Source of the DNA: Planctomycetes bacterium syqfu
GTDB taxonomy: Bacteria; Planctomycetota; Phycisphaerae; Phycisphaerales; Phycisphaeraceae
Assembly (NCBI GenBank): GCA_020974905.1
Contig: CP087563.1
Location: 4,898,001 to 4,962,000, forward strand
Length of the DNA stretch: 64,000 bases
Reading direction: 5' to 3'
The notes beneath the pieces are model-generated. The model did not search any database, was not told where the DNA came from, and saw only the letters and a list, made by a program, of their open reading frames with translations. A program made the position numbers and the translations under genes. Of this stretch, positions 1 through 8,359 are shown piece by piece. How positions within the stretch are numbered: position 1 is the first letter of the stretch; every line of letters begins with the position of its first letter.

Positions 1-4
1 CACG

Positions 5-670
5 TTGGCTATCTCAGCAAGTTCACATCCGTTGATTCAGATGTGCGACCAGTTTGAACAACGCTGGGGCCGAACGGTGGATCACAACCTTTTCGATGTC
101 CAACAGGTCATAGACTGGGTTGGACTGATGCTTGAAGACAGCAGCGAGGTATGGTTTCGGCGAAATGACTTTCGCTTAGAAAAAGTTGCGCTTAAAGATC
201 AGCAGGTGATCATGGTGACCTACCGCATAAACCTGCGTCAACTGCGGTGTATCATGATGCAGATCGGTGAACCTGTCAGAGCGCGACGGGCCTTGCCGTT
301 GGATGACTATCATCTGCGTCGGTTCATGCGACTGATTGTACTTGAGCTGATTCGCATGCTCAATGATTCGCGTTTGTCGCGTGACAGCTTTCTCTCAGCC
401 CCTTTGTCTCCGCGCGAAGCACAGACGGCGCGTTACCTGCTTAATGGTTATACCGAAAAGCAGATCGCCAAGCTGATGTATCTGAGTCCACATACGGTGC
501 ACACCTACATCAAAGCGGTGTATCGCCTGTTTGGTGTCTCCAGCCGCGCGGAGTTCACTGCGTTGTTTATCAGTCATATGCCCATGGAACATTATTTCAA
601 ACTTGGGCCGTTTGCTTCGATGAGTGAGAAGGACAACGAAGACCTGTTTGTTGAATCAATGTTTCATTGA
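5..670 (+). CDS. LuxR-type HTH transcriptional regulator, 5' end uncertain
   Basis: The C-terminal part of this protein (about residues 132-190) is a LuxR/GerE helix-turn-helix, seen in the stretch LSPREAQTARYLLNGY, then EKQIAKLMYLSPHTVHTYIK and a final RAEFTAL helix. This fold binds promoter DNA. The N-terminal 130 residues show no receiver signature (no acidic pair, no phospho-Asp context) and I do not recognise them. The first start in view is a TTG at base 5, and the frame stays open to the window edge, so the true start is probably upstream and the entry may be a fragment. No partner gene is visible, so the signal sensed is unknown. The HTH is clear; the regulatory target is not known. 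Confidence 0.8.
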   Translation: MAISASSHPLIQMCDQFEQRWGRTVDHNLFDVQQVIDWVGLMLEDSSEVWFRRNDFRLEKVALKDQQVIMVTYRINLRQLRCIMMQIGEPVRARRALPLDDYHLRRFMRLIVLELIRMLNDSRLSRDSFLSAPLSPREAQTARYLLNGYTEKQIAKLMYLSPHTVHTYIKAVYRLFGVSSRAEFTALFISHMPMEHYFKLGPFASMSEKDNEDLFVESMFH

Positions 671-722
671 TGCTGATCTGACGGGGTACCTTTTCTTTGT
701 GGGTTTCTTTCAATGGATCACC

Positions 723-760
723 TTGCAGTGCTAGCGGTCAAGTGGATACACTGATCAACC
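723..760 (+). promoter_or_regulatory. Probable leaderless promoter of the M42 peptidase gene
   Basis: TTGCAG at 723-728 and TACACT at 747-752 are separated by 18 bases. The ATG lies 8 bases after the -10 hexamer and no Shine-Dalgarno precedes it. The predicted start of transcription therefore falls at or next to the start codon. Confidence 0.5.
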
Positions 761-1804
761 ATGAAACTACTCGAAAAACTCTGCGTCACGCCGGGCGTGC
801 CGGGTCGCGAAGACCGGGTCGCAAAACTCATCCAATCCGAGGCCAAGGGCTTGTTCGACAAGTTCACCACCGATGCCATGGGCACGCTCATTGCGTATCG
901 CAAGGCGCGGCCTGCCAAGGGCAAGAAAGGGCCAAAGAATCGCAAGAAGATCATGCTTTCCTGTCACATGGACCAGATAGGTTTTCTGGTGCGTCATATT
1001 GATGAGAAGGGATTCCTTCGTGTTAACGCAGTTGGTGGATTTGATACACGAAACCTCTTCGCCCGTTTGGTGACCGTCTGCACGAAACACGGCGACCTGC
1101 CGGGCGTGATGAATCCCGGTGGCAAGCCGGTGCACATCGCATCGCCTGAAGACCGCAAGAAGGTGCCGGAAATTGAAGAGCTCATCATCGACTTGGGCAT
1201 GACGGCAGACGAAGTCAATGACAAAGTCCAGATCGGCGATATGGTCGTGATCAAAGCACCGTTCACCGAAGTGGGCAACATGATCGTCAGCCAATGCCTG
1301 GACAACCGCATTGCCTGCTGGCTTGGGATTCGCTCAATCGAAAATCTCAAGCATCATGACTGTGATATTTATGTTGCCTTCACCGTGCAGGAAGAAGTCG
1401 GATGTCGCGGTGCGGGTCCGGCAGCAGCACAGATCAAGCCCGACATTGCAATCACACTCGACACCACGCTTTGCTGCGATACCCCCGGCGTCCCCGGTGA
1501 TCTGGCCATCACCAAAGCAGGCGACGGCGCAGGCTTGATGGTCATGGACTCAGGCAGCATCACTGACCTCAAACTTCTTGAAGAGTTCGAAGCAGTGGGC
1601 AAGAAAAAGAAGATCAAGACCCAGCGCACCATTCTTCCCCGTGGTGGTACGGATTCCCTTGCCATCCAACGCAAGGGCGAAGGCTATCGTGTGATGACGT
1701 TGGTCTGCGGTACCCGCTACATCCACACCGTCACCGAGACGATCAACAAGGACGACCTCTTTGCATGTCGCGATCTGTTGACGGCGTATTTGGCGCAAGC
1801 GTGA
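761..1804 (+). CDS. M42 family metallo-aminopeptidase
   Basis: A 347-residue M42 family (glutamyl/deblocking aminopeptidase, formerly 'endoglucanase M') enzyme of usual length. It should be cytoplasmic and remove N-terminal residues from peptides using two divalent metals. The expected ligands are visible: His69 and Asp71 in SCHMDQIGF, bridging Asp181 in CLDNRIA, the Glu211-Glu212 pair in VQEEVGCRG (catalytic base and ligand), Asp234 in ITLDTT, and His322 in RYIHTVTE. The GGTDSLA segment typical of the family is also present. There is no signal peptide. The start is an ATG without a Shine-Dalgarno but directly behind a -10-like element. It stands alone and ends in a strong hairpin terminator. 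Substrate range cannot be told from sequence. Confidence 0.92.
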   Translation: MKLLEKLCVTPGVPGREDRVAKLIQSEAKGLFDKFTTDAMGTLIAYRKARPAKGKKGPKNRKKIMLSCHMDQIGFLVRHIDEKGFLRVNAVGGFDTRNLFARLVTVCTKHGDLPGVMNPGGKPVHIASPEDRKKVPEIEELIIDLGMTADEVNDKVQIGDMVVIKAPFTEVGNMIVSQCLDNRIACWLGIRSIENLKHHDCDIYVAFTVQEEVGCRGAGPAAAQIKPDIAITLDTTLCCDTPGVPGDLAITKAGDGAGLMVMDSGSITDLKLLEEFEAVGKKKKIKTQRTILPRGGTDSLAIQRKGEGYRVMTLVCGTRYIHTVTETINKDDLFACRDLLTAYLAQA

Positions 1805-1828
1805 CCAACACCATGAATTGAAAATATG

Positions 1829-1866
1829 ACAACCGCCTATCGTTGATGATGGGCGGTTGTTTTTTG
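1829..1866. terminator. Intrinsic terminator, probably bidirectional
   Basis: A perfect 9-bp stem (1829-1837 with 1852-1860) is followed by a run of seven T on the plus strand. It lies just after the M42 gene and also downstream of the opposing prepilin-like gene, so it probably serves both. Confidence 0.85.
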
Positions 1867-1886
1867 TATTTATAAACAGCCTTGGA

Positions 1887-2687
1887 TTAAGGCTGATCTT
1901 GGAAGAAGGAACTTGGTTTGGGTGAATTGCCGACACACGCCATACCTGCATTATCGAATGCGCTGTCGCCGTTACTACCATCCAAAGGGTTAAACAGATG
2001 ATCGTTTGTGTTCCGGGTCAGATAGTATTCTGTTGAATCAATCGTCGCATCGGTTTCAAAAGTCACGTGACCATCATTAAAACCAACATGTCCCTGCCAA
2101 TGGGTGATGCCTGCTGACGGATTGGTATGAACGCTTTTGTAGATGTTGTCTTTGAACGTTGCCCGAGGTGCGACGGTGCAGATTGCCCGGTCACTGATCA
2201 CGACGGCTTTGTTGTTAAACGTATCTCGCCATTCATATCGCGTTGTGTGATTCGGCATATCAGCATCCAATGGAAGATACAGCAACGCGTAGGAATAGTT
2301 GATATCACTGCCGGCGCCTGTATTGGTATAGCTGACTGCTGTGGCTGATGTTTCAAAGGGGTTGATGATGTATTCCGGTGTGAAGAAATGGTCATCTAAC
2401 AGAATGCTCAGTCGCAGGCCGACGTCCAGGTCTGCCTCATCAATGTATGAATCACCATTGGTGTCAAAAGGCTTGCCCAGGTGATTCACGCCGGGATAGT
2501 ACGTGTTGTTGCATGGTGAATACAGCATATGTGCATGATAGATTGATCGAATCTGATTGGCGTTTTGTGTTCGTCGTACGTTGTGGCGTACTTTTGCCAG
2601 TACAGGTATCGCAATACCGATCAGAACCGCGATGATGCCGATGACAACCAATAATTCAGTAACAGTAAAAGCCCGGAATTGATTCAT
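1887..2687 (-). CDS. Prepilin-type N-terminal cleavage/methylation protein with EF-hand loop
   Basis: The first residues, MNQFRAFTVTELLVVIGIIA, form a type IV prepilin signal: the short leader is normally cut before the Phe, with Glu at +5 and a long hydrophobic helix after it. This is the class of pseudopilin-like proteins very abundant in planctomycetes. The C-terminal part contains GHVGFNDGHVTF, close to the H-x9-DG motif of that group. About residues 75-87 read DTNGDSYIDEADL, a textbook calcium-binding EF-hand/dockerin loop. The start at 2687 is chosen because it gives a proper short prepilin leader; earlier in-frame starts (2711, or TTG at 2738) would add residues without a clear Shine-Dalgarno. 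It is expected to be membrane-anchored and then exported by a type II/IV pilus-like machine. Its role is unknown. Confidence 0.82.
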   Translation of the reverse strand: MNQFRAFTVTELLVVIGIIAVLIGIAIPVLAKVRHNVRRTQNANQIRSIYHAHMLYSPCNNTYYPGVNHLGKPFDTNGDSYIDEADLDVGLRLSILLDDHFFTPEYIINPFETSATAVSYTNTGAGSDINYSYALLYLPLDADMPNHTTRYEWRDTFNNKAVVISDRAICTVAPRATFKDNIYKSVHTNPSAGITHWQGHVGFNDGHVTFETDATIDSTEYYLTRNTNDHLFNPLDGSNGDSAFDNAGMACVGNSPKPSSFFQDQP

Positions 2688-2756
2688 GATGTTATCTACT
2701 TTGATTGACATGATAAGTCGATAACAGGATTGAACCAAGGTAAATGATCAATAAAA

Positions 2757-2792
2757 AACCCCGCGGGAAGGTTGAGGTATTACTTCCCGCGG
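2757..2792 (-). terminator. Intrinsic terminator of the small 71-residue gene
   Basis: A perfect 10-bp GC-rich stem (2761-2770 with 2783-2792) is followed on the minus strand by a T-rich run (bases 2753-2758 read as T). It lies just past the stop of the gene at 2857-3072. Confidence 0.8.
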
Positions 2793-2856
2793 TTATCGTT
2801 TCAGGACGCAGCGATGGGTTGGCGTCCTGTGATGCATTGGACCACGACAAGGTCAT

Positions 2857-3072
2857 TTACACAGCCAGAGCAAACTCGTGACGTAACCTGTCGCGCAGGT
2901 CACGCAGCTGCCCAGCCCGTGCGCGCAGCGCGTCTCGCAGAACTGCACGGTCGGTGTGCCGCACCTCGCTGGGGATGTCGGCCAGCTCATGATCAAGCAA
3001 CTCAAGCAGAATCTCCGCCTCGTCGTGGTCCAATTCCATGGCTCGGGTATGTGTGGTCCGGGGGTGTGTCAT
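2857..3072 (-). CDS. Small conserved-type hypothetical protein (71 aa)
   Basis: A short, charged, wholly helical-looking protein with the pattern ELDHDEAEILLELLDHEL and later HTDRAVLRDALRARA. It resembles small uncharacterised bacterial proteins made of two or three helices, but I cannot name a function. The start at 3072 is supported by AGGAG eight bases upstream, and a hairpin terminator follows the stop, so the unit looks like a real monocistronic gene. There is no signal peptide, membrane segment or metal motif. A TATAAT on the minus strand at 3144-3149 may be its promoter. Its GC-rich coding sequence contrasts with the AT-rich GIY-YIG gene just upstream. Confidence 0.6.
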   Translation of the reverse strand: MTHPRTTHTRAMELDHDEAEILLELLDHELADIPSEVRHTDRAVLRDALRARAGQLRDLRDRLRHEFALAV

Positions 3073-3143
3073 GTCAACGTCTCCTTTGATTCCAGAACGA
3101 ATCGCCCAAGAGACAAAACACAGATGGGTGTCTGACTACTTTT

Positions 3144-3172
3144 ATTATACCGGCGACCCAATTAGCACAAAG
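3144..3172 (-). promoter_or_regulatory. Candidate promoter for the 71-residue gene
   Basis: A perfect TATAAT reads on the minus strand at 3149-3144. The best -35-like match 16-18 bases further up (around 3166-3172) is poor. It would give a 5' untranslated region of about 65 bases. Confidence 0.35.
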
Positions 3173-3195
3173 AGAAATACAGCGAATATTTCTGA

Positions 3196-3609
3196 TTATG
3201 TATATCCGTTGAATGGCGGATTGTTGGCTGTGATTGCATGATCTTCAACTGCAATCGACAAGCCATGATGTCCAAGTTCAAGCCAGGCAATTGTTGTTGT
3301 TTTCAGCCAATCTGTGATGAGTTGTTCATCATCAGTCTGAAGGTGTTTGGATACTTTTCGCCTTAACGTAGATGAACGTTTTCGAGGGCCTAAATGCTGA
3401 GAACAGATACGAGTTCTTAAGTTTGATGATTTTCCGATATACAGAATTTCATTATCTTTTCGAATGATGTAGACGCCAGATGTATTGCCTACAGCATTGC
3501 GTTCGATTTCATTAAGAGAAATTGAACTTTGGCTCAGCAATTCTTTCGTCCAGTATGAGCATGCTTTGTCAAAGTACTCACAATGAGATTGAAGAATGGC
3601 GTGGTCCAT
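3196..3609 (-). CDS. GIY-YIG nuclease-domain protein
   Basis: A 137-residue protein whose central and C-terminal part is a GIY-YIG endonuclease domain. It shows SGVYIIRKDNEILYIGKSSN at residues 44-63 (GVY ... YIG), then the Arg in NLRTRI (about residue 65), the metal-ligand Glu in AVEDHAI (about residue 122) and the conserved Asn in ANNPPFN (about residue 130). These cover the expected catalytic set. The family includes UvrC-like, homing and restriction nucleases; this compact form is an orphan with no methylase or repair partner beside it. The start at 3609 is preferred over 3621 because GGGGGA lies a few bases upstream of it. The gene is more AT-rich than its neighbours, suggesting recent acquisition. 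Confidence 0.75.
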   Translation of the reverse strand: MDHAILQSHCEYFDKACSYWTKELLSQSSISLNEIERNAVGNTSGVYIIRKDNEILYIGKSSNLRTRICSQHLGPRKRSSTLRRKVSKHLQTDDEQLITDWLKTTTIAWLELGHHGLSIAVEDHAITANNPPFNGYT

Positions 3610-3636
3610 TTTGTCCCCCATGAAATTGAAATGAAA

Positions 3637-5055
3637 TCAGATTTCAACCGTGTGTTGATACGACGGGATTTTGATATTCATGTGCGGGTAGCGTTCGTGG
3701 AGAATCTTTTCCAACACTTCTGCAGATTCCAGTTCGCCATGCGTGAGGAACACGCGATGCGGGGTCGGGTCCATCACTGCTAACCAGTTGAGCAAATCTT
3801 CCTGATCACCGTGACCACTAAAGCCGTGGATTTGTTCGATGCGTGCATTGACCGGCCACATCTCGCCGTGAATGCGGACTTCCTTTTCGCCCTGGACCAG
3901 CCGTCGACCGAGTGTGCCCTGGGCCTGGAATCCGACGAAGAGGATGGTGCTGTTGGGATCGGTGATGTTGTTTTTGAGGTGATGCTTGATGCGGCCGGCG
4001 GTACACATGCCCGAAGACGACATGATGATCGATGGCGTGGTCCGCAGCTTAATGGCCTTGGACTCTTCGACGTTGCGCACCAGCGTCAAGCCCGGGAATC
4101 GCAGTGGCGGTTCGTGCTTGTCGAACATCGCAACCGTTTCGTCATCCATGTAACCGCGGTATCGCTTGAAGATCTCCGTGGCATCCACTGCCATGGGACT
4201 GTCCATGAACACGGGCACATCGGGGATACGGTCAGCGTATGCCAACTCGCTGATGTGGTACATCAACTCCTGGGCACGCTCGATGGCAAAGGTGGGGATG
4301 ATCACATTGCCCCCACGCTTGAATGTGTCATTGATGATCCGTTCAAGCTGCACGTCCACCGGCCCGGCATCGCGATGGTTGCGGTCCCCGTAGGTCGATT
4401 CCATGACAACAATCTCAGCGGTGTCGATCTTGCCCGGGTCACGGATCAGGGGTTTACCGTGTTGCCCGATGTCACCCGAAAAGACGACCTTGCGGATTTC
4501 GTCGCCGTGGTCAGGATCCTTGATCTCAAATAACAGCGAGGCGGACCCGAGAATATGGCCGGCTTCAATGAAAGTCAGCGTGACATTTTCGTTAAGCGTC
4601 AACGGCTTGTCGTAGGGATAACCTTTAAGCAGGGGAACCGTCCGCTGAGCCTGTTCGACGGTGTACAACGGCACAACGGGGTGCGGACCCTTGTGGCCTT
4701 TGCGACGGTGTCGCTTGAGTTTGTACTTGGCGTCTTCTTCCTGAATCCGACCTGAGTCGAGCATAACCAACGCGGCCAACTCCACGGTGGGTTCGGTGGC
4801 CAGGATCGGTTTGTCGGTAAAGCCTTGATCCACCAGTCTGGGCAACGTACCCACGTGATCCAGGTGAGCATGCGTCAGAACCACCGCATCCAGCTTGGCG
4901 GGGTCGAATGGGAAGGCGTCCCAGTTACGGGACAGATAATCACGTTCCTGAAACAGTCCACAATCAATGAGCAACTTCAAACCGCCGGCTTCCAGGAGAT
5001 ACCTTGAGCCAGTGACTTGTTTGGAGGCGCCGAGAAAGGTGATCTTTATTGCCAT
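3637..5055 (-). CDS. MBL-fold beta-CASP RNA-processing nuclease (CPSF73-like)
   Basis: A 472-residue metallo-beta-lactamase/beta-CASP protein, the group that contains CPSF73-like RNases (COG1236 type). It shows the zinc motif THAHLDHVG near residue 60, GHILGSAS, the SGDIGQ Asp, then the beta-CASP signatures MESTYGDR, SSSGMCTAGRI and HGFSGHGDQ, and a final LTHGE. This order is what is expected for a complete RNA-directed hydrolase. No signal peptide is present, so it should act on cytoplasmic RNA. The start at 5055 (MAIKITFLGA) begins right at the first beta-strand of the fold; an upstream extension to 5106 exists but adds unrelated residues. It reads toward the GIY-YIG gene with only 27 bases between them. 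Confidence 0.88.
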   Translation of the reverse strand: MAIKITFLGASKQVTGSRYLLEAGGLKLLIDCGLFQERDYLSRNWDAFPFDPAKLDAVVLTHAHLDHVGTLPRLVDQGFTDKPILATEPTVELAALVMLDSGRIQEEDAKYKLKRHRRKGHKGPHPVVPLYTVEQAQRTVPLLKGYPYDKPLTLNENVTLTFIEAGHILGSASLLFEIKDPDHGDEIRKVVFSGDIGQHGKPLIRDPGKIDTAEIVVMESTYGDRNHRDAGPVDVQLERIINDTFKRGGNVIIPTFAIERAQELMYHISELAYADRIPDVPVFMDSPMAVDATEIFKRYRGYMDDETVAMFDKHEPPLRFPGLTLVRNVEESKAIKLRTTPSIIMSSSGMCTAGRIKHHLKNNITDPNSTILFVGFQAQGTLGRRLVQGEKEVRIHGEMWPVNARIEQIHGFSGHGDQEDLLNWLAVMDPTPHRVFLTHGELESAEVLEKILHERYPHMNIKIPSYQHTVEI

Positions 5056-5189
5056 AACGGTGTCATTGATAAGAACTTGACGTGCATAGTAATGGTTTCT
5101 GAACACGATTCAAAGCGGATTTGATCTTTTGAGCAAAAAAACATGCCGAAGATGGCCGAATGGTTATCCATTTTGACATGTTCGTAAAG

Positions 5190-5290
5190 TCGACCTGTTA
5201 GTGGGTCGATGTAAAAACAGAGAATCTGGGTAACTTTGGGCAAGCAGGCAAACCTGATCGCCCGAGAGACGCACAGATTTGGGGAGAAAA
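5190..5290 (+). ncRNA. Candidate structured 5' leader of the HTH-receiver gene
   Basis: Two hairpins precede the gene at 5294. The first pairs 5190-5195 with 5204-5209 (6 bp). The second is nested: 5223-5228 pairs with 5274-5279, 5238-5241 with 5260-5263, and 5245-5248 with 5253-5256 around a CAAA loop. It leaves two large purine-rich internal loops. The Shine-Dalgarno GGGGAG begins two bases after the outer stem, so folding could affect translation. I do not recognise an Rfam class. It is a prediction from pairing only. Confidence 0.35.
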
Positions 5291-5293
5291 ATC

Positions 5294-5887
5294 ATGGTAA
5301 GTAGTGACAATGGCGACCTCGCCGACAAGCAGGTCTATACCACCGGTGAAGCTGCCGATATCTGCAAGATTTCGCAGCAAACCATCATCCGATGCTTCGA
5401 CAAGGGCAAGCTCAAGGGATTCCGCGTCCCAGGCAGCAAGTTCCGTCGGATTCCGCGCGAAGAGCTCATTCGTTTCATGCGCGAAAATGACATTCCCACC
5501 GAACAGCTCGAAGGCTCACGCAAGCGTCTGCTTATCGTTGATGACGATGAACAGATTCGTGAATTGTTCGTGGACATGCTCAGCGATGATGACCGCTTCA
5601 CCATCAAGACAGCCTCGACCGGCTATGACGCGGGTATTCTCACCGAACAGTTCAAACCTGACCTGATGATCCTGGACTACATGCTGCCGGACATTAACGG
5701 CAATGTGGTCTGCAAGACCGTCCGCGAAAATCCCAACGTCGCTGGCATGAAGATCATCATCGTCTCAGGTGTGGCTGATCAGCGTGAAGTCCAGCAGCTC
5801 ATGGCCGCCGGTGCCGATGCCTTCGTCAAGAAGCCGTTCTCCATCGATGAGTTGCTCAACCGCATCGGCGAATTGCTGGGCGTTTGA
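5294..5887 (+). CDS. Excisionase-like HTH fused to response-regulator receiver
   Basis: A 197-residue fusion. Residues about 10-65 are a MerR/excisionase-type winged helix-turn-helix (YTTGEAADICKISQQTIIRC followed by GFRVPGSKFRRIPREEL). Residues about 75-195 are a complete CheY-like receiver: acidic pocket in LLIVDDDEQ, phospho-Asp in LMILDYMLP, the Ser in IIIVSGV and the Lys in FVKKPFS. The order is inverted relative to normal response regulators, with DNA binding first. The family is found in several bacterial lineages as an orphan regulator. The ATG at 5294 has GGGGAG seven bases upstream. It is followed after 70 bases by an HDOD-histidine kinase on the same strand, a natural phosphodonor candidate (inference). 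Confidence 0.85.
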   Translation: MVSSDNGDLADKQVYTTGEAADICKISQQTIIRCFDKGKLKGFRVPGSKFRRIPREELIRFMRENDIPTEQLEGSRKRLLIVDDDEQIRELFVDMLSDDDRFTIKTASTGYDAGILTEQFKPDLMILDYMLPDINGNVVCKTVRENPNVAGMKIIIVSGVADQREVQQLMAAGADAFVKKPFSIDELLNRIGELLGV

Positions 5888-5957
5888 GACAGCCTTTGAT
5901 GTGATCAACACGCACCGTTGTGACACCCTGGACTTTCCGAGGATGCTTCCGGGGTAG

Positions 5958-8234
5958 ATGTCTTGGAGAAGACAACCATTGACTGCTAACAGTGACCAAT
6001 CCCGATCCGCACACATCGAACTGATTCTCCGTCAGGTCGAAGCCTTGCCCACTCTCCCCGCCGTGGCTATGCGGATTCTGTCGCTCACTGCCAATGATCA
6101 ATCGCACATTCAGGAAGTCGTGGACTTGATCACCACGGACCCGGCACTGACTGCCAAGGTGCTCTCGCTTTGTCGTGCAGCGGACCTTGGCATTCGTCAT
6201 GAAGTGATGACCGTCGAACGTGCGGTGACCTTGCTGGGGTTCAATGCCATCCGCAATGCGGTGCTGTCCATGAAAGTGTTCGACACCTTTGGCAGTAACG
6301 GTCAACCCCAATCCGAAAACCCATCACAAAGTCGTTTCGACCGGCCCGGATTCTGGCGGCATAGTGTCGCCGTCGCCGTTGCCGCCGAGAACATCGCCCG
6401 CGCCCATCCGGATATCCGTGACATCTCACCCTCGGACGCCTTTGTCTGTGGCTTGCTGCATGACATGGGTAAACTCGCGCTGGATATGCTGCTTCCCAAG
6501 AGTTACGACCGTGTCATCGAACTGACCGAACTCAACCAGGGCAACATCGCTGAGCTCGAACGCCGCATTGTTGGCATTGATCATCACACTGCTGGTAAAC
6601 GCCTTGCTGAACAGTGGCGCCTGCCACATAAACTCCAGGACTGTATCTGGCTTCACGGTGCGGACTATGCAACGCTGCCCCAACTTGAACACAAACGACT
6701 GGTCGGACTCATCAGCCTGGCGGACCTGATCGTGCGCCGTCAGCATCTTGGTTTTTCAGGCAATTTCAACGTCAAGGAATCAACCGCCAAACTCGCTGAA
6801 GAACTTGGGCTGCATGTTGAACTCGTTGAAGACATTGAAAAATCATTGCTCGAAGAAGTCGAGCGCCGCTCAGAAGTTTTAGGACTTGGCGAAGCGCCGA
6901 CCCGCGAGCTTTATCACGAATCCATCCAACGCGCTAACGAGGAACTGGGCCGACTCAACTCCGCGCTGGAGCGACGCTCGCGCATTGCTGTCTCGCAGGC
7001 TCGGATTCTCGAAGCGGTGACCCAATTCCATGCTGAAGCCGTCCCCGGTCGCAGTGTGCCTGACGTGGTGCAAGCGGTTGCGCGGAATGCCCGACATGTG
7101 CTTGATGAAGGTTTCATGGCCATGATCTGGCAGCCGCAATCAGGTGATGCGCAACACAAATGGATGGTGATGCAATTTGGCTTTAACGCCCGCCCGATGC
7201 ATTCGGAATTGATCGCGCCGCCGCCCCATGCGCCGAATCTCGATGAACTGGATCCGACGGGACCTGCTGCCATGAACCTGGTGAGCATTATCCCATGGGT
7301 GAGTGATTATCTGATCGAAGCGCCGGATGTGCGCAAGATTCAGATGCTCCCCTTGAGTTGTGGTTGGGGGACCGCCGCGTTAATGCTTCATGACCGCACC
7401 AATCTCCCACAGTGGCAGCATCTTTCCGCGTTAACCAGCACGTGGGGCGCCGCCATCGCAGCCGTATCACAGCACGAAGGCGCACGCCGCCTGGGTGAAC
7501 AACTTGCCCAAGCGAATCTCGCGTTGGCCGATGCACAGGATGCACTCTTGCGGAATGAGTCGATGGCAAGACTCGGTGAGATGGCCGCCGGCGCTGCCCA
7601 TGAAATGAACAATCCGTTGGCCGTGATCTCCGGGCGAAGCCAGTTACTGGTTCGTGAATTACCCGAAGGTTCCACGCCACGAAAACATGCTCAGACCATT
7701 GTCGAGCAATCGCATCGGCTCAGTAATCTGATCACAGCATTAAAGCTCTTTACCGAGCCGGCGCAACCCAACAAGGAAACAGCCAATCTCGGGGATTTGC
7801 TTGATCATGCCATCAATCAGGTCAAACACAAACTTGATAAGTTGGCAGATGAAATTCAGGTGGACATCAGTCTGCCGGAGTCTTTGCCAGCCGTTGCTGT
7901 GGACGTTCAACAGATCGAGCAAGCCATCTGTGAGTTGATCCTCAACGCGGTGGAAGCGGATGGGAAGCATCATGCCAGTATCAAGGCCATGCTCAGTGAT
8001 GACCGACGGTCATTGAATTTGGAAGTGACCGATAACGGACCGGGTATGGATGCACACACATTGCAACATGCCATGGACCCCTTCTTCTCAGCAAAACCCG
8101 CTGGACGCCAGATGGGGATGGGCCTGACGCGCGCCCGACAGTTGATCGCTGCACACGGCGGTCAGGTTGGGTTATGCAGCGCACTAGACAAAGGTACGAC
8201 AGTAACTTTGTCATTGCCACTCGATTTGAGTTGA
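5958..8234 (+). CDS. HDOD domain / GAF-like / histidine kinase sensor protein
   Basis: A 758-residue soluble sensor kinase. The N-terminal third (about residues 20-220) is an HDOD domain, a degenerate HD phosphohydrolase relative used as a signalling module (VEALPTLPAVAMRIL ... LLHDMGKLALD). A coiled coil and GAF-like region follow (about 305-510). A HisKA dimerisation helix carries the phospho-His (MAAGAAHEMNNPLAVI, about residue 545). The HATPase_c domain has N-box NAVEADG, G1 DNGPGMD and G2 GMGLTRARQL. There is no membrane segment, so it senses a cytoplasmic signal. The start could be ATG 5958 or TTG 5979; the latter has GGAG ten bases upstream. HDOD fused directly to a kinase is a less common arrangement. 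Confidence 0.88.
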   Translation: MSWRRQPLTANSDQSRSAHIELILRQVEALPTLPAVAMRILSLTANDQSHIQEVVDLITTDPALTAKVLSLCRAADLGIRHEVMTVERAVTLLGFNAIRNAVLSMKVFDTFGSNGQPQSENPSQSRFDRPGFWRHSVAVAVAAENIARAHPDIRDISPSDAFVCGLLHDMGKLALDMLLPKSYDRVIELTELNQGNIAELERRIVGIDHHTAGKRLAEQWRLPHKLQDCIWLHGADYATLPQLEHKRLVGLISLADLIVRRQHLGFSGNFNVKESTAKLAEELGLHVELVEDIEKSLLEEVERRSEVLGLGEAPTRELYHESIQRANEELGRLNSALERRSRIAVSQARILEAVTQFHAEAVPGRSVPDVVQAVARNARHVLDEGFMAMIWQPQSGDAQHKWMVMQFGFNARPMHSELIAPPPHAPNLDELDPTGPAAMNLVSIIPWVSDYLIEAPDVRKIQMLPLSCGWGTAALMLHDRTNLPQWQHLSALTSTWGAAIAAVSQHEGARRLGEQLAQANLALADAQDALLRNESMARLGEMAAGAAHEMNNPLAVISGRSQLLVRELPEGSTPRKHAQTIVEQSHRLSNLITALKLFTEPAQPNKETANLGDLLDHAINQVKHKLDKLADEIQVDISLPESLPAVAVDVQQIEQAICELILNAVEADGKHHASIKAMLSDDRRSLNLEVTDNGPGMDAHTLQHAMDPFFSAKPAGRQMGMGLTRARQLIAAHGGQVGLCSALDKGTTVTLSLPLDLS

Positions 8235-8359
8235 AAATTAACCGATAGACACCTGTGGAGGAAAGACCCGAGGGGGGAAACGGATCGCGAGATTCGGCCC
8301 GGGTTTCCCTGGAATCGTGATGGGATTGAGACCCCCATCGACTCGGTTCCGGGGGTGAG

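Noticed and set aside
697-1002. A 101-codon plus-strand frame overlapping the start of the M42 gene.
   Set aside because: It overlaps the peptidase in another frame and has no motif; the peptidase has a full catalytic set.
5238-5280. Resemblance to a c-di-GMP-I (GEMM) riboswitch: GGCAAACC followed by GACGCA.
   Set aside because: The two-helix GEMM layout with the tetraloop and receptor helix is not present; the observed pairing is a single nested hairpin.
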